This document shows positions 8,030-17,276 of a stretch of 64,000 bases of DNA, one piece after another; the first letter of the stretch is position 1; each line of letters begins with the position of its first letter. The stretch is taken from assembly GCF_048553715.1 (NCBI RefSeq), contig NZ_JBLZNC010000002.1:1-64000 (forward strand). Direction: 5' to 3'. Position numbers and translations under genes: made by a program. Below the pieces are notes generated by a model. It did not search any database. It worked only from the letters and a program-made list of their open reading frames with translations, and had not been told where the DNA came from. This DNA is from Sagittula sp048553715 (GTDB lineage Bacteria; Pseudomonadota; Alphaproteobacteria; Rhodobacterales; Rhodobacteraceae).

Positions 8030-9331
8030 ATGAGCACCGATGACAGCCGCCCCGTTCCCCAGTCCCGCCTTGCCCGCGCCGCAGGTCTCGGGCGCCTGAC
8101 CACGGCCACGCTGGCCAATGCAGCCGTGACCGCCTCTGGCCAACTGATACGCGGACAGCGCCCCGACGCGCGCAGCAGCTTTGTCACCCCCGCCAACATC
8201 ACCCGCCTGACCCGCGAGCTGTCGCGCATGCGCGGTGCCGCTATGAAGCTTGGGCAGTTGATGTCCATGGAAAGCGCCGACATGCTACCGCCCGAACTGG
8301 CACAAATCATGGCGCGCCTTCGGGCCGAGGCCGCGCCAATGCCGCCCGCCCAGCTTAAACAGCGGCTTGTTGAAAGCTACGGGTCAGACTTTCGCGCCCG
8401 CTTCACCTCCTTTGATCCACGCCCCATCGCCGCGGCCTCCATCGGGCAGGTGCATCGCGCCACCGCGCGCGACGGGCGGAAACTGGCGCTGAAAATCCAG
8501 TACCCCGGCATCCGCCAATCCATCGACTCCGACATCGCGAACCTTGGCAGCCTGCTGCGGCTGTCGCGCTTGCTGCCTGCTGACGTCGATCTGGACCGGC
8601 TGCTTGGTGACGCACGGGACCAGCTTCATGCAGAGGCGGACTATCTCCTTGAGGCGCGCAATCTGCGCCAAGCCTCGACCCTTCTGGACGGCACCCCCGA
8701 CTTCATCGTGCCCACCCCGCACGAGGATCTGTCCACCCCGCATATTCTGGCCATGGGTTTCATCGACAGCCATCCGCTGGAGGAAACCGCCCTGCCCGAT
8801 CAAGCCAGCCGCGATCTGGCCATGACACGTCTGTTCGATCTGTTCCTGCGCGAGCTGTTTGACTGGGGCGTGGTACAAACCGACCCCAACCTCGCCAATT
8901 ATCGCATCGATCCCGCAGGGCGTCTGGTGTTGCTCGATTACGGCGCGGCGCGCGATTACGCCACGGACAGGATCGTGCAAATGCGCCAGTTGCTACGCGC
9001 CACCATCACAGGCGACGGCTTTGCCGAGGCCATGGCGGACAACGGATATACCGCCCCCGACACAACGGACGCCCAATGGGATAGCCTGCATCAGATTGCC
9101 GGATTGGTGAAAGACGCGCTGTCCACCGATGCCGATTTCAACTTCGCGGACACCCGCGCGCTGGAGCAGGCGCGCCGCCTCGGGCAGCGCTTGACGCTGG
9201 AACAGGGCTACAGCCGCCTGCCCCCGACCGACGTTTTGCTACTACAGCGCAAGCTCGCCGGTCTGGTGCTGATGGCCACACGGCTTGGGGCACAGGTGCC
9301 CCTTGGCCGCTTGGTCAAACCCTATCTGTGA
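8030..9331 (+). CDS. ABC1/UbiB/AarF-family atypical kinase
   Basis: The 433-residue protein is a protein-kinase-like ATPase of the UbiB/COQ8 family, linked to ubiquinone biosynthesis and lipid handling. Family marks are the KLGQ motif at 73-76, the Ala-rich nucleotide loop AAASIGQVH at 134-142, the ATP lysine in LALKIQYPG (K155), QTDPNLANY in place of a catalytic HxDxxxxN loop, and LLDYGAAR in place of DFG. It lacks the C-terminal membrane helices of E. coli UbiB, so it is a shorter paralogue type. It converges on hisG with no gap between the stops. Confidence 0.85.
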   Translation: MSTDDSRPVPQSRLARAAGLGRLTTATLANAAVTASGQLIRGQRPDARSSFVTPANITRLTRELSRMRGAAMKLGQLMSMESADMLPPELAQIMARLRAEAAPMPPAQLKQRLVESYGSDFRARFTSFDPRPIAAASIGQVHRATARDGRKLALKIQYPGIRQSIDSDIANLGSLLRLSRLLPADVDLDRLLGDARDQLHAEADYLLEARNLRQASTLLDGTPDFIVPTPHEDLSTPHILAMGFIDSHPLEETALPDQASRDLAMTRLFDLFLRELFDWGVVQTDPNLANYRIDPAGRLVLLDYGAARDYATDRIVQMRQLLRATITGDGFAEAMADNGYTAPDTTDAQWDSLHQIAGLVKDALSTDADFNFADTRALEQARRLGQRLTLEQGYSRLPPTDVLLLQRKLAGLVLMATRLGAQVPLGRLVKPYL

Positions 9332-10027
9332 TCACTCGACGCCCAGTTTTTCGCACAGGGCGCGCAGGGTGTTGCGCTCCTGTGTGTCCACCCGCGCCTT
9401 GCGCGATCTGAACAGCGTGGCCTGCGACCGCAGCACCGGCTCTTCGCCCAGCACCTTGAGGTGATTGGCGCGCAGGGTCTCTCCGGACGAGGTGATATCG
9501 GCCACGGCCTCGGCGGTCAGGTTCTTGACCGTGCCCTCGGTCGCGCCCTGACTGTCGATCAACTGGTAGTCGGCCACACCGCCGTCATGCAGGTACTGAC
9601 GCACCAGACGGTGGTATTTGGTGGCAATCCGCATCCGGAACCCGTGACGCGCCCGAAAGGCAGAGGCCGCCGCATCCAGATCGTCCAGCGTGTCCACATC
9701 CACCCAACAGGCAGGCACGGCAATGATCAGATCCGCATGGCCAAAGCCAAGCTCGGCCAGCGGTTCGACCTTCTGGTCCCATTGCACCAGTTTTTCCTGC
9801 ACCAGATCGATACCGGTCACGCCCAGATGGATCCGGCCCGCGGACAGTTCCCGCGGGATTTCCCCGGCGGACAACAGCACCAGTTCGACACCATCGATGC
9901 CTTCGACCGCGCCCGCATATTCCCGTTCCGATCCGGTACGCATCAGCGACACGCCGCGCGCGCCGAACCAGTCGAACGTCTTTTCCATCAACCGCCCCTT
10001 GGACGGCACACCCAGTTTGATGGTCAT
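9332..10027 (-). CDS. hisG: ATP phosphoribosyltransferase catalytic subunit (short form)
   Basis: It catalyses the first step of histidine biosynthesis, joining ATP and PRPP to phosphoribosyl-ATP. At 231 residues it is the short form, which lacks the C-terminal regulatory domain and works as a hetero-octamer with HisZ. The start LGVPSKGRL, the GVTGIDLVQE block and the ATKYHRLVRQY...IDSQGATEG PRPP-binding region are present. Its ATG overlaps the hisZ stop by four bases (ATGA at 10024-10027), so translation is probably coupled. It is the last gene of hisS-hisZ-hisG. Confidence 0.95.
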   Translation of the reverse strand: MTIKLGVPSKGRLMEKTFDWFGARGVSLMRTGSEREYAGAVEGIDGVELVLLSAGEIPRELSAGRIHLGVTGIDLVQEKLVQWDQKVEPLAELGFGHADLIIAVPACWVDVDTLDDLDAAASAFRARHGFRMRIATKYHRLVRQYLHDGGVADYQLIDSQGATEGTVKNLTAEAVADITSSGETLRANHLKVLGEEPVLRSQATLFRSRKARVDTQERNTLRALCEKLGVE

Positions 10028-11106
10028 GCGCGGTCCTCCAGACGACAAATCAGATCGGGACGGATGACACCGCCCACCGCAGGGATCTCGCGCCCCTGCC
10101 CCAGCCGCGCCACCAGCGCGTCATAGCGCCCGCCCATGGCCACCGGCCCCAGATCAGGTTGACGCTCGGGCACAAAGCCAAAGACGAAACCGTCGTAATA
10201 TTCCATAGAGGTGCGGCCATAGCTGCCCTCGAAGGCGAGCGCATCCACATCCACCCCCTTGGCGGACAAGGCATCACAGCGGGCGCTGAACCGTTCCAGC
10301 GCGGGCACAATCGCGGGCAGATCGACCGAGATATCGCGCAGCTGTTCCAGCGCAAAAGGCGCGGTTTCCCGCACGTTCAGAATGGAATCCAGCAAGGCCA
10401 CCTGATCGGCGGACAAAGGGGCCGCCGCCGCGTCATCGCGCAGCGCCGTGATACGCGCGGTGATTTCCGCCCCGCTGCGCAGACCGATCATCGGCACATC
10501 GTCGGACAAAGGCGCGTCAGAGGCCAGCAGCGCCTTGCGCGCAGCCGATGGCTTGCCCTTGCCGGAAAACCGATCCAGCAAAGCGCGGAACCGGCGGGGA
10601 CGCCAGATGTGCCGCATCAAGGCCGCCTTGCGCGCGTCCGTGGTGTCCAGCCCGGCCACAGCCGCCGACAGGATGCCGATGTCTCCGGTCACGGGGGCAA
10701 CGGGCAGCCCCTGCAACTGGCCTGCCAGCGTCACGAAGGCTTCGGCATCTGCCTCGGCCCGATCCTCGCCGAAAATCTCGTAGCCCACCTGCCAATATTC
10801 GCTGGCGCGGCTGTCGTCCTCTTCCTGACGGCGAAACACCATGCCCGCATAGGCATAGCGCGCCGGATCGGCCCCGACGGTCATATGCATCTGCACCACC
10901 GGCACGGTGAAATCCGGACGCAACATCAGCTCGCCCCGGCTGGGGTCCTGCACCGTATAGGCACGGGTGCGGATGTCTTCGCCATACAGATCCAGCAGGG
11001 TTTCCGCCGGTTGCAGGATCTCGCAATCCAGACGCACCGCCCCTGCGGCGATGAACCCTGACAGCATCTCTTCCGCCTTCAGGCGGGCATCGGCGAGCTG
11101 TTTCAT
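10024..11106 (-). CDS. hisZ: ATP phosphoribosyltransferase regulatory subunit
   Basis: The 360-residue protein is a paralogue of the catalytic core of histidyl-tRNA synthetase that activates short-form HisG and carries histidine feedback. It keeps class II synthetase-like blocks (RPDFTVPVVQMH, YAGMVFRRQ, a GGRYDALV-type segment near the end) but does not charge tRNA. It overlaps hisS upstream and hisG downstream by four bases each. The physical order hisS-hisZ-hisG directly couples tRNA charging and histidine synthesis genes. Confidence 0.93.
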   Translation of the reverse strand: MKQLADARLKAEEMLSGFIAAGAVRLDCEILQPAETLLDLYGEDIRTRAYTVQDPSRGELMLRPDFTVPVVQMHMTVGADPARYAYAGMVFRRQEEDDSRASEYWQVGYEIFGEDRAEADAEAFVTLAGQLQGLPVAPVTGDIGILSAAVAGLDTTDARKAALMRHIWRPRRFRALLDRFSGKGKPSAARKALLASDAPLSDDVPMIGLRSGAEITARITALRDDAAAAPLSADQVALLDSILNVRETAPFALEQLRDISVDLPAIVPALERFSARCDALSAKGVDVDALAFEGSYGRTSMEYYDGFVFGFVPERQPDLGPVAMGGRYDALVARLGQGREIPAVGGVIRPDLICRLEDRA

Positions 11107-12584
11107 GTCTCACCTTCATACAGCGACAAGATCTCGCGCACTTTGGCCACCAAAGCGTCGCGCGGCACCTCGTATTGGCTGGGGCGGTCTTTCCATTCGT
11201 CCAGCGTGGCGTTCTCTGCCAGCTTCGCGCCAAGGATCAGATCCTTGATCTGGATGACCCCACGGTCCTTTTCATCGCCGCCTTCGATGACAGCCACGGG
11301 CGAGAGACGTTTGTCCGCGTATTTCAGCTGGTTGCCAAAGTTCTTGGGGTTGCCAAGGTAGACCTCGGCGCGGATGCCCGCCTGCCGCAGCTCCGCCACC
11401 ATGGCCTGATAATCGGCCATGCGCGCCTTATCCATAACGGTGACAATCACCGGTCCCTGCTCGGTGCCGCCAATGCGGCCCTTTTCACGCAAGGCCGCCA
11501 ACAGACGGTCTACACCGATCGACACGCCGGTGGCAGGCACCACCTGCCCGGTGAAACGTTTGACCAGATCGTCATAGCGACCACCGCCCGCCACCGATCC
11601 AAACTGCCGCTTGCGTCCCTTTTCGTCGAGGATCTCAAAGGTCAGTTCCGCCTCGAACACCGGACCTGTGTAATAGCCAAGGCCACGCACCACCGACGGG
11701 TCGACGACGATGCGGTCGGGGCCATAGCCCTGCGCGGCCAACAGTGATGCGATCTCTTCAAGCTCGGCCACGCCTTCGGCACCAACCGCGCTGTCGCCGA
11801 CCGCCGCGCGCAGATTGGCCAGCGTTTCCTCGTTCGTGGTGCCCTTGGAGGTCAGGAAAGCCACGACCGGCTCGGCCTGCGCATCGGCCAAACCAACCCC
11901 GTCGATATAAGCGCCAGAGGCATCCAGACGCCCCTTGCCCAGCAATTCGCGCACGCCCGCTTCGCCCACCTTGTCGAATTTGTCGATGGTGCGCAGAACA
12001 TCCGCCGATTGCGCCTCGTCGCTGACGCCCATCGCCTCGAGCACGCCATTGAGCACTTTGCGGTTGTTCACACGCACCACGTAATCGCCACGCGGAATGC
12101 CCAAAACTTCGAGACAATCCGACAGCATGGCGCAGATTTCCGCATCCGCCGCCACGCTTGCCGCGCCCACGGTGTCCGCGTCACATTGATAGAACTGGCG
12201 ATAGCGCCCCGGCCCCGGCTTCTCGTTGCGCCAGACCGGCCCCATGGCAAAGCGCCGATAGGGCAAGGGCAGATCGTTGCGGTGCTGGGCGTAGACCCGC
12301 GCCAAAGGCGCCGTCAGATCATAGCGCAGCGCCATCCAGTTGTCGTCATCGTCCTGCCAGGCAAAGACGCCTTCGTTCGGGCGGTCCACATCGGGCAGGA
12401 ATTTCCCCAGCGCCTCGACCGTTTCCACGCCAGAGGATTCCAGCGCCTCGAAGCCGTAGCGATGATAGACCCCGGCGATGGCGCGCAGCATCTCTGTGCG
12501 CTCTGTCACCTCTGTTCCGAAATAGTCGCGGAACCCCTTGGGCGTCTGCGCCTTGGGGCGGGGGGATTTCTTCACTTTGGCCAT
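11103..12584 (-). CDS. hisS: Histidine--tRNA ligase
   Basis: The 493-residue class II aminoacyl-tRNA synthetase attaches histidine to tRNA-His. Motif 2 is seen as RRFAMGPVWRNEKPGPGRYRQ, the histidine-binding GLGYYTGPVFE block is present, and motif 3 appears in GGGRYDDL...GVSIGVDRL. The C-terminal anticodon-binding domain follows. The N terminus starts with basic residues before TPKGFRDY. It heads a three-gene minus-strand run with hisZ and hisG. Only a weak ribosome site (GGGTGA) precedes the ATG. Confidence 0.95.
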   Translation of the reverse strand: MAKVKKSPRPKAQTPKGFRDYFGTEVTERTEMLRAIAGVYHRYGFEALESSGVETVEALGKFLPDVDRPNEGVFAWQDDDDNWMALRYDLTAPLARVYAQHRNDLPLPYRRFAMGPVWRNEKPGPGRYRQFYQCDADTVGAASVAADAEICAMLSDCLEVLGIPRGDYVVRVNNRKVLNGVLEAMGVSDEAQSADVLRTIDKFDKVGEAGVRELLGKGRLDASGAYIDGVGLADAQAEPVVAFLTSKGTTNEETLANLRAAVGDSAVGAEGVAELEEIASLLAAQGYGPDRIVVDPSVVRGLGYYTGPVFEAELTFEILDEKGRKRQFGSVAGGGRYDDLVKRFTGQVVPATGVSIGVDRLLAALREKGRIGGTEQGPVIVTVMDKARMADYQAMVAELRQAGIRAEVYLGNPKNFGNQLKYADKRLSPVAVIEGGDEKDRGVIQIKDLILGAKLAENATLDEWKDRPSQYEVPRDALVAKVREILSLYEGET

Positions 12585-12721
12585 GGGTCACCCGGCAGTT
12601 GGTTTGTCGCGCATCCTCTACCGGCTCCGGCGCAAGGGGGCAAGCAAGCCGACCGACGCGGCCCTTGCGGTGTGGCATTGTCCTGCATAGACAGTCCGCA
12701 CCACCGCGAAAGGCTTATCCC

Positions 12722-12928
12722 ATGTCCGACACCACGCAGGCGCTTGAAGAGCGGATCGCGCATTTGCAGCACACCGTGGACGAGCTGTCCGATATCGTGG
12801 CCCGTCAGGATCATGAGTTGCTGACGCTCGCGCGCAAGGTCGAGGTGCTGATCCGGCGCGAGGCTGAACGCCAAGCCGATGATCCCGGCTCGGCCATCTT
12901 TACCGGCGACCGCCCGCCCCATTACTGA
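12722..12928 (+). CDS. slyX: SlyX family protein
   Basis: A 68-residue protein with an N-terminal coiled coil (about residues 6-50, ERIAHLQHTVDELSDIV) and the conserved C-terminal PPHY. This is the SlyX family, whose function is unknown. It is single-gene and divergent from hisS. The ATG at 12722 gives the expected family length; a longer frame upstream has no leader features. Confidence 0.88.
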   Translation: MSDTTQALEERIAHLQHTVDELSDIVARQDHELLTLARKVEVLIRREAERQADDPGSAIFTGDRPPHY

Positions 12929-12947
12929 CACCCGTCCGGCGGCCACG

Positions 12948-12972
12948 AAAAAAGGCGCCCCAAAGGGACGCC
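12948..12972 (-). terminator. Rho-independent terminator after recA
   Basis: Read on the minus strand, an 8-bp stem with one mismatch (GGCGTCCC / GGGGCGCC) and a three-base loop is followed by six T. It lies 40 bases beyond the recA stop and 20 bases after slyX. Confidence 0.8.
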
Positions 12973-13012
12973 CTACGTTCGCTCGGCACCCAATGGCGCC
13001 CGTCGCGACGAA

Positions 13013-14086
13013 TCATTCGTCGTCGTCGACCAGATCGGGATCATCCTTGGGCATATCGAATTCCAGACCGTGGGCGGCACGGATCTTATCCTCGATCTCC
13101 AGCGCCACGCGCTTGTTTTCCCGCAGATAGGTCTTGGCGTTCTCGCGGCCCTGACCGATGCGCTCGTCCCCGTAGGAGTACCACGCGCCGGATTTGTCCA
13201 CGACACCGGCCTTCACGCCCAGATCCAGCAGCTCGCCCATTTTCGAGATGCCTTCGCCATACATGATGTCGAATTCCACCTGCTTGAACGGCGGCGAGAC
13301 CTTGTTCTTGACGACCTTGACGCGGGTCTGGTTGCCCACCACTTCGTCGCGGTCCTTGATTGCGCCGATGCGGCGAATGTCGAGACGGACGGACGAGTAG
13401 AATTTTAGCGCGTTACCGCCGGTCGTGGTCTCGGGAGAGCCGAACATCACGCCGATTTTCATCCGGATCTGGTTGATGAAAATCACCATGCAGTTGGACC
13501 GCGCGATGGAGCCTGTCAGCTTGCGCATCGCCTGGCTCATCAGGCGGGCCTGCACGCCCACATTGCTGTCGCCCATGTCGCCCTCAAGCTCGGACTTGGG
13601 TGTCAGCGCAGCAACGGAGTCGACAATCACCATGCTAACCGCGCCGGAACGCACCAGCGTATCGGTGATTTCCAACGCCTGTTCGCCGGTGTCGGGCTGC
13701 GAGATCAAAAGCTCGTCCAGATCGACGCCCAGCTTTTTGGCATACTGCGGGTCCAGCGCGTGTTCCGCGTCGACAAAGGCGCAGACGCCGCCCTTTTTCT
13801 GCTCTTCAGCCACGCAATGCAGCGTCAAAGTCGTCTTACCCGAGGATTCAGGGCCGTAGATTTCGATGATCCGCCCCTTGGGCAAACCGCCGATTCCCAA
13901 GGCGATGTCGAGGCCCAGAGAGCCGGTCGAGGTCGCCTCGATATCGCGGATGGCGTTTTCGCCGCCCAGCTTCATGATGGACCCCTTGCCGAACTGACGT
14001 TCGATCTGGGCCAGCGCGCTGTCGAGCGCCTTTTGCTTGTCAGCGTTTTTCTTGTTGTCCATGCTCAGAAGATCTGCCGTTGCCAT
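13013..14086 (-). CDS. recA: Recombinase RecA
   Basis: The 357-residue protein forms filaments on single-stranded DNA, drives homologous recombination and triggers LexA self-cleavage. Walker A is GPESSGKTT at 78-86, followed by FVDAEHALD, VIVDSVAALTPK (Walker B), FINQIRMKIGVMFG and the DNA-binding loop GGNALKFYSSVR. The tail is acidic, ending in DDDE. AAGGAG sits nine bases before the ATG. A perfect alphaproteobacterial SOS box lies upstream and a terminator downstream, so it is transcribed alone under LexA. Confidence 0.98.
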   Translation of the reverse strand: MATADLLSMDNKKNADKQKALDSALAQIERQFGKGSIMKLGGENAIRDIEATSTGSLGLDIALGIGGLPKGRIIEIYGPESSGKTTLTLHCVAEEQKKGGVCAFVDAEHALDPQYAKKLGVDLDELLISQPDTGEQALEITDTLVRSGAVSMVIVDSVAALTPKSELEGDMGDSNVGVQARLMSQAMRKLTGSIARSNCMVIFINQIRMKIGVMFGSPETTTGGNALKFYSSVRLDIRRIGAIKDRDEVVGNQTRVKVVKNKVSPPFKQVEFDIMYGEGISKMGELLDLGVKAGVVDKSGAWYSYGDERIGQGRENAKTYLRENKRVALEIEDKIRAAHGLEFDMPKDDPDLVDDDE

Positions 14087-14138
14087 TGCGGTTGGCTCCT
14101 TATTTCATACGGACGAAAGAGCGGCAATCGCTGCTTTT

Positions 14139-14153
14139 GTTCGCATCTTGTTC
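14139..14153. promoter_or_regulatory. SOS (LexA) box
   Basis: GTTC-GCATCTT-GTTC is an exact match to the direct-repeat LexA site GTTC-N7-GTTC of alphaproteobacteria. It lies 53 bases upstream of the recA start and 110 bases upstream of the divergent sulfotransferase-like gene. Confidence 0.85.
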
Positions 14154-14262
14154 TCACGCAAGATGAGTACAAATTAAGAACATTTCAAGTAAAATCTTTC
14201 CTTCCCGATCCTTGCATCGGATGGTTAAAAGAAGATTGAGAAATTGCAGGGGTTTGTAAGCG

Positions 14263-14859
14263 ATGTTGGTATTCTGGAAACAGCGGCTGGTGATGCTGGC
14301 CGTGCCCAAAACCGGAACATCCGCCTATGCAGTCGCGCTTGCCGATCAGGCCTCGATGGTGGTCAATGACCCGCCGGAGCTGAAACACGCCCCTGTCTAT
14401 CGCTACAACCGCTTCTTTCGGCCCATGTTCGAAAAGGTCGGGGGCGAAGATCTGGAGCTGCTCGCGGTGATCCGCGAACCTGTGTCGTGGCTGGGGTCAT
14501 GGTACCGCTACCGCCAGCGTGGATTTCTGGAAGGCAAGCGCACCTCCACTCGCGGCATGAGCTTTGACGCCTTCTGCCGTGCCTATGCCAGCGATGACCG
14601 CCCGCCCTTTGCCAATGTGGGCAGTCAGGCCAAATTCGTCGAACCCCGCCCCAACGGGGTGTCTGTCAGCCACCTGTTCAAATACGAAAACCAAGCGGGG
14701 TTGCTGGCGTTTCTGGAACAGCGGTTGGGCTGTACGATCGACCTGCCGCGCGAAAACGTCTCGCCGCATCGTGGCGATCTGGAGCTGTCTGCAGACACCC
14801 GCGCCCTGTTGCACGATTACTGCGCCGAAGATTTCGCCACGTGGGAGCGCGCGCGGTAG
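14263..14859 (+). CDS. Sulfotransferase-like protein
   Basis: The 198-residue protein has the phosphosulfate-binding loop PKTGTS (residues 15-20) at the end of the first strand and a second block REPVSWLGSWYRYRQR (about 72-87), the usual 3'-phosphate-binding region of PAPS sulfotransferases. It is shorter than typical members. Similar Rhodobacteraceae proteins are sometimes labelled gamma-glutamyl kinase, which the sequence does not support. It is probably cytosolic, acceptor unknown. It is divergent from recA and the SOS box lies between them. Confidence 0.65.
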   Translation: MLVFWKQRLVMLAVPKTGTSAYAVALADQASMVVNDPPELKHAPVYRYNRFFRPMFEKVGGEDLELLAVIREPVSWLGSWYRYRQRGFLEGKRTSTRGMSFDAFCRAYASDDRPPFANVGSQAKFVEPRPNGVSVSHLFKYENQAGLLAFLEQRLGCTIDLPRENVSPHRGDLELSADTRALLHDYCAEDFATWERAR

Positions 14860-14861
14860 CC

Positions 14862-17159
14862 TCAGGACAGCTGACGGTTCACCGTTTCAGTCAGTTCAGC
14901 CAGCGAGAACGGTTTGGGAAGAAATACCGAATTCGGGATTTCCTCGGACCCTTCGCCGAAAGCATCCTCCGCATAGCCTGACACAAACACCACGCGGGTG
15001 TCGGGGCGGTCTTCGCGCGCTTTGCGCACCCACGAAGGCCCATCCATCCCCGGCATGACCACATCGGTCACAAACAGATCCACGTCGAGCGCGCGATCCT
15101 CCAGCGTTTCCAGCGCCGTCTCGGCGGTATCGGCCTCGATCACTGTATAGCCGCGCAGCCGCAGGGCGCGGGCCGCAAAGGCGCGTACGGGGGCCTCGTC
15201 CTCGACCAACAACACCACACCACCGCTTTTTTGCAACAGATCCTGCGGGTCCTGGGACTTGGCGATCTGCACCGCGGATTCTGCCGGAGCCTCGTAGGCC
15301 GGCAGCAGCAGCGTGAAACAGGTCCCCTGCCCCATCACACTGTCGACAAAGATAAAACCGCCGGTCTGTTTGACGATGCCGTAAACCGTCGACAGCCCAA
15401 GGCCCGTCCCCTCGCCGGGGCGTTTGGTGGTGAAAAACGGCTCGAACACCTTTTGCAGCTTGTCTGCGGGGATGCCGGTCCCCTCATCAACCACCCGCAC
15501 GGACACATAGGTGCCCGGTGCGACAATGGCGCGATCCCGTTTCATCGCCTCACGCAGAACGCGCCGCTCGGTCTCGACCACGATCTCGCCACCGTCGGGC
15601 ATGGCGTCGCGCGCATTCACCACAAGGTTCATCAGAACCTGTTCCAACTGGCGCCGGTCCCCGCGCACCGCAGGCAACACCGGATCATGGCGCAGGGTCA
15701 AACGCACACGTTCGCCCACCAGCCGGTTCAGCAGATGCGTCAGTTCCGACAGGGTGTCGCGCAAATCCAGCGTCTCGGGCTGCAAAGTCTGCTTGCGCGA
15801 GAACGCCAGAAGCTGTCCGACCAGCGAGGCCGCACGGTTGGCGTTCTGGTTGATCTGGACCAGATCCGCATATTCCGGATCGCCTTGGTCGTGCCGCAAC
15901 AACAGCAGATCGCAATGGCCGGAAATGGCCGTCAGCAGGTTGTTGAAATCATGCGCCACGCCGCCCGCCAATTGGCCGATGGCCTGCATCTTCTGGCTTT
16001 GGACAAATTGCGCCTCCAGCGTCTTCAGCTCGGTCGCGTCGTTGAGCACGGCAATCAGGTGGGTCTGCCCCCCCTCTTGTGTCCGCTTCAGCGTCACCTG
16101 CACAAAGACCTCGCTGTCAGGCCGGGTCAGGCGCAAAAACTCCGACCGGTGCAGCCCGCGCCCCTCGGCGGCCTCTTGCAGCCAGTCCTGTAAAGGGCGG
16201 CCCAGCCCCTCCATATGCTCTGCGATATGACCGTTCTGCCCTGTCGGCAGGTCCAGAAGACGACGCGCTTCGGGATTGGCGTTCAGGATCTGCCCCTCTG
16301 GCGTGACCTTGAGCAAGGGCACCGGCAGACCGTCAAAGGATTCCGTCGCCTCGGGCTTGGCCGGAGGCTCTTCGATCAGGGACAGCATCACCTCTTGTCG
16401 GCCAGCTCCCAGATCAGAGGCCTGCACTAAAACCTTGCGCAGGCTTTCGCCCGTTGTGGTCAGCCGATGGACGCTGCCGGGGCGTAACGGCAGATCGTCG
16501 ATGATCTCATCAAGCTTGCGCACGGGGCGTCCCAACAACGCGCGCGCCTGTGCGTTCATATATATGATGGCTCCGTTGCGTTCGACCGACACAACCGCCT
16601 GATCCACCACCGTCTGCAATCCCGCGCCGGGCCGTGTCTCGAGACGCCACACCACAACGCCGCCATCCACAGCGCGGGCAAAGACGCGAAAGCCTTCGGC
16701 ATGGCTGGTAATATCCTCGCAGGCCGCGCCCTCATGCACGGCCCTGTGCTGAATGCGGTACAACACCCCCTCGGCCGAGGCGAAGACATCGCCCAGAACC
16801 TCGGCCAGACGTGCCCCCATCATGGGAGAGAACCGTTCCCGCGCCATGGCATTGGCCGCCAGAATGCACCCCTCGGGGTCACAGATAAAACTGAACGCAG
16901 GTTCCGGTTCGATCAGTTCGGCAAATTGTGCCACCCGCGCACTGGTGCGGCGGGTCACCATGACTTCGCCTGCCAGCCAGAACAGGGCTGCGGCCCCCAA
17001 TGCACCGGTGGCCGCCAATGCCGTGATCTCGGCCATGCGGCTGTCCACCACTTGCGCTGCCAGAAAACACCCCGCCGCCCCCGCCACCAGCGCGCAGACA
17101 CCAAAAACCGAAGACAGCCGTGTTTGCGGTTTCCAATCTAGCACAGCGATGTCACGCAC
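14862..17159 (-). CDS. cckA: Hybrid histidine kinase/phosphatase CckA
   Basis: CckA feeds phosphate through ChpT to CtrA and controls cell cycle, motility and gene transfer agents in this group. The order is two membrane helices (about 17-38 and 44-65), two PAS-like segments, a HisKA domain with the phospho-His in AHDFNNLL (His403), an ATPase domain (NLVVNARDAM, Asn515; VDEGTGIP; TGLGLSTVYG) and a receiver domain with Asp699 in VTDVVMPGMDG and Lys749. I prefer the GTG at 17159, with AGTGAGGG just before it, giving 765 residues. A GTG at 17258 is also in frame, but a perfect CtrA box would then lie inside the gene. It starts after the RsmB-type gene. Confidence 0.93.
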   Translation of the reverse strand: MRDIAVLDWKPQTRLSSVFGVCALVAGAAGCFLAAQVVDSRMAEITALAATGALGAAALFWLAGEVMVTRRTSARVAQFAELIEPEPAFSFICDPEGCILAANAMARERFSPMMGARLAEVLGDVFASAEGVLYRIQHRAVHEGAACEDITSHAEGFRVFARAVDGGVVVWRLETRPGAGLQTVVDQAVVSVERNGAIIYMNAQARALLGRPVRKLDEIIDDLPLRPGSVHRLTTTGESLRKVLVQASDLGAGRQEVMLSLIEEPPAKPEATESFDGLPVPLLKVTPEGQILNANPEARRLLDLPTGQNGHIAEHMEGLGRPLQDWLQEAAEGRGLHRSEFLRLTRPDSEVFVQVTLKRTQEGGQTHLIAVLNDATELKTLEAQFVQSQKMQAIGQLAGGVAHDFNNLLTAISGHCDLLLLRHDQGDPEYADLVQINQNANRAASLVGQLLAFSRKQTLQPETLDLRDTLSELTHLLNRLVGERVRLTLRHDPVLPAVRGDRRQLEQVLMNLVVNARDAMPDGGEIVVETERRVLREAMKRDRAIVAPGTYVSVRVVDEGTGIPADKLQKVFEPFFTTKRPGEGTGLGLSTVYGIVKQTGGFIFVDSVMGQGTCFTLLLPAYEAPAESAVQIAKSQDPQDLLQKSGGVVLLVEDEAPVRAFAARALRLRGYTVIEADTAETALETLEDRALDVDLFVTDVVMPGMDGPSWVRKAREDRPDTRVVFVSGYAEDAFGEGSEEIPNSVFLPKPFSLAELTETVNRQLS

Positions 17160-17206
17160 GGGGCCCTCACTCTTGCGACTTACCGCGGCATCGAACCGTA
17201 ACTTGG

Positions 17207-17221
17207 TTAAGACCCCGTTAA
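17207..17221. promoter_or_regulatory. CtrA-binding box upstream of cckA
   Basis: TTAA-GACCCCG-TTAA is an exact match to the full CtrA consensus TTAA-N7-TTAA. It is 48 bases upstream of the preferred cckA start, a normal promoter position, and suggests feedback from CtrA on its own kinase. Confidence 0.7.
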
Positions 17222-17276
17222 TGGACCCGAAGCCAGACCGGCTCGGATCAAGGATCACCTCATGCGTGACAACAAA

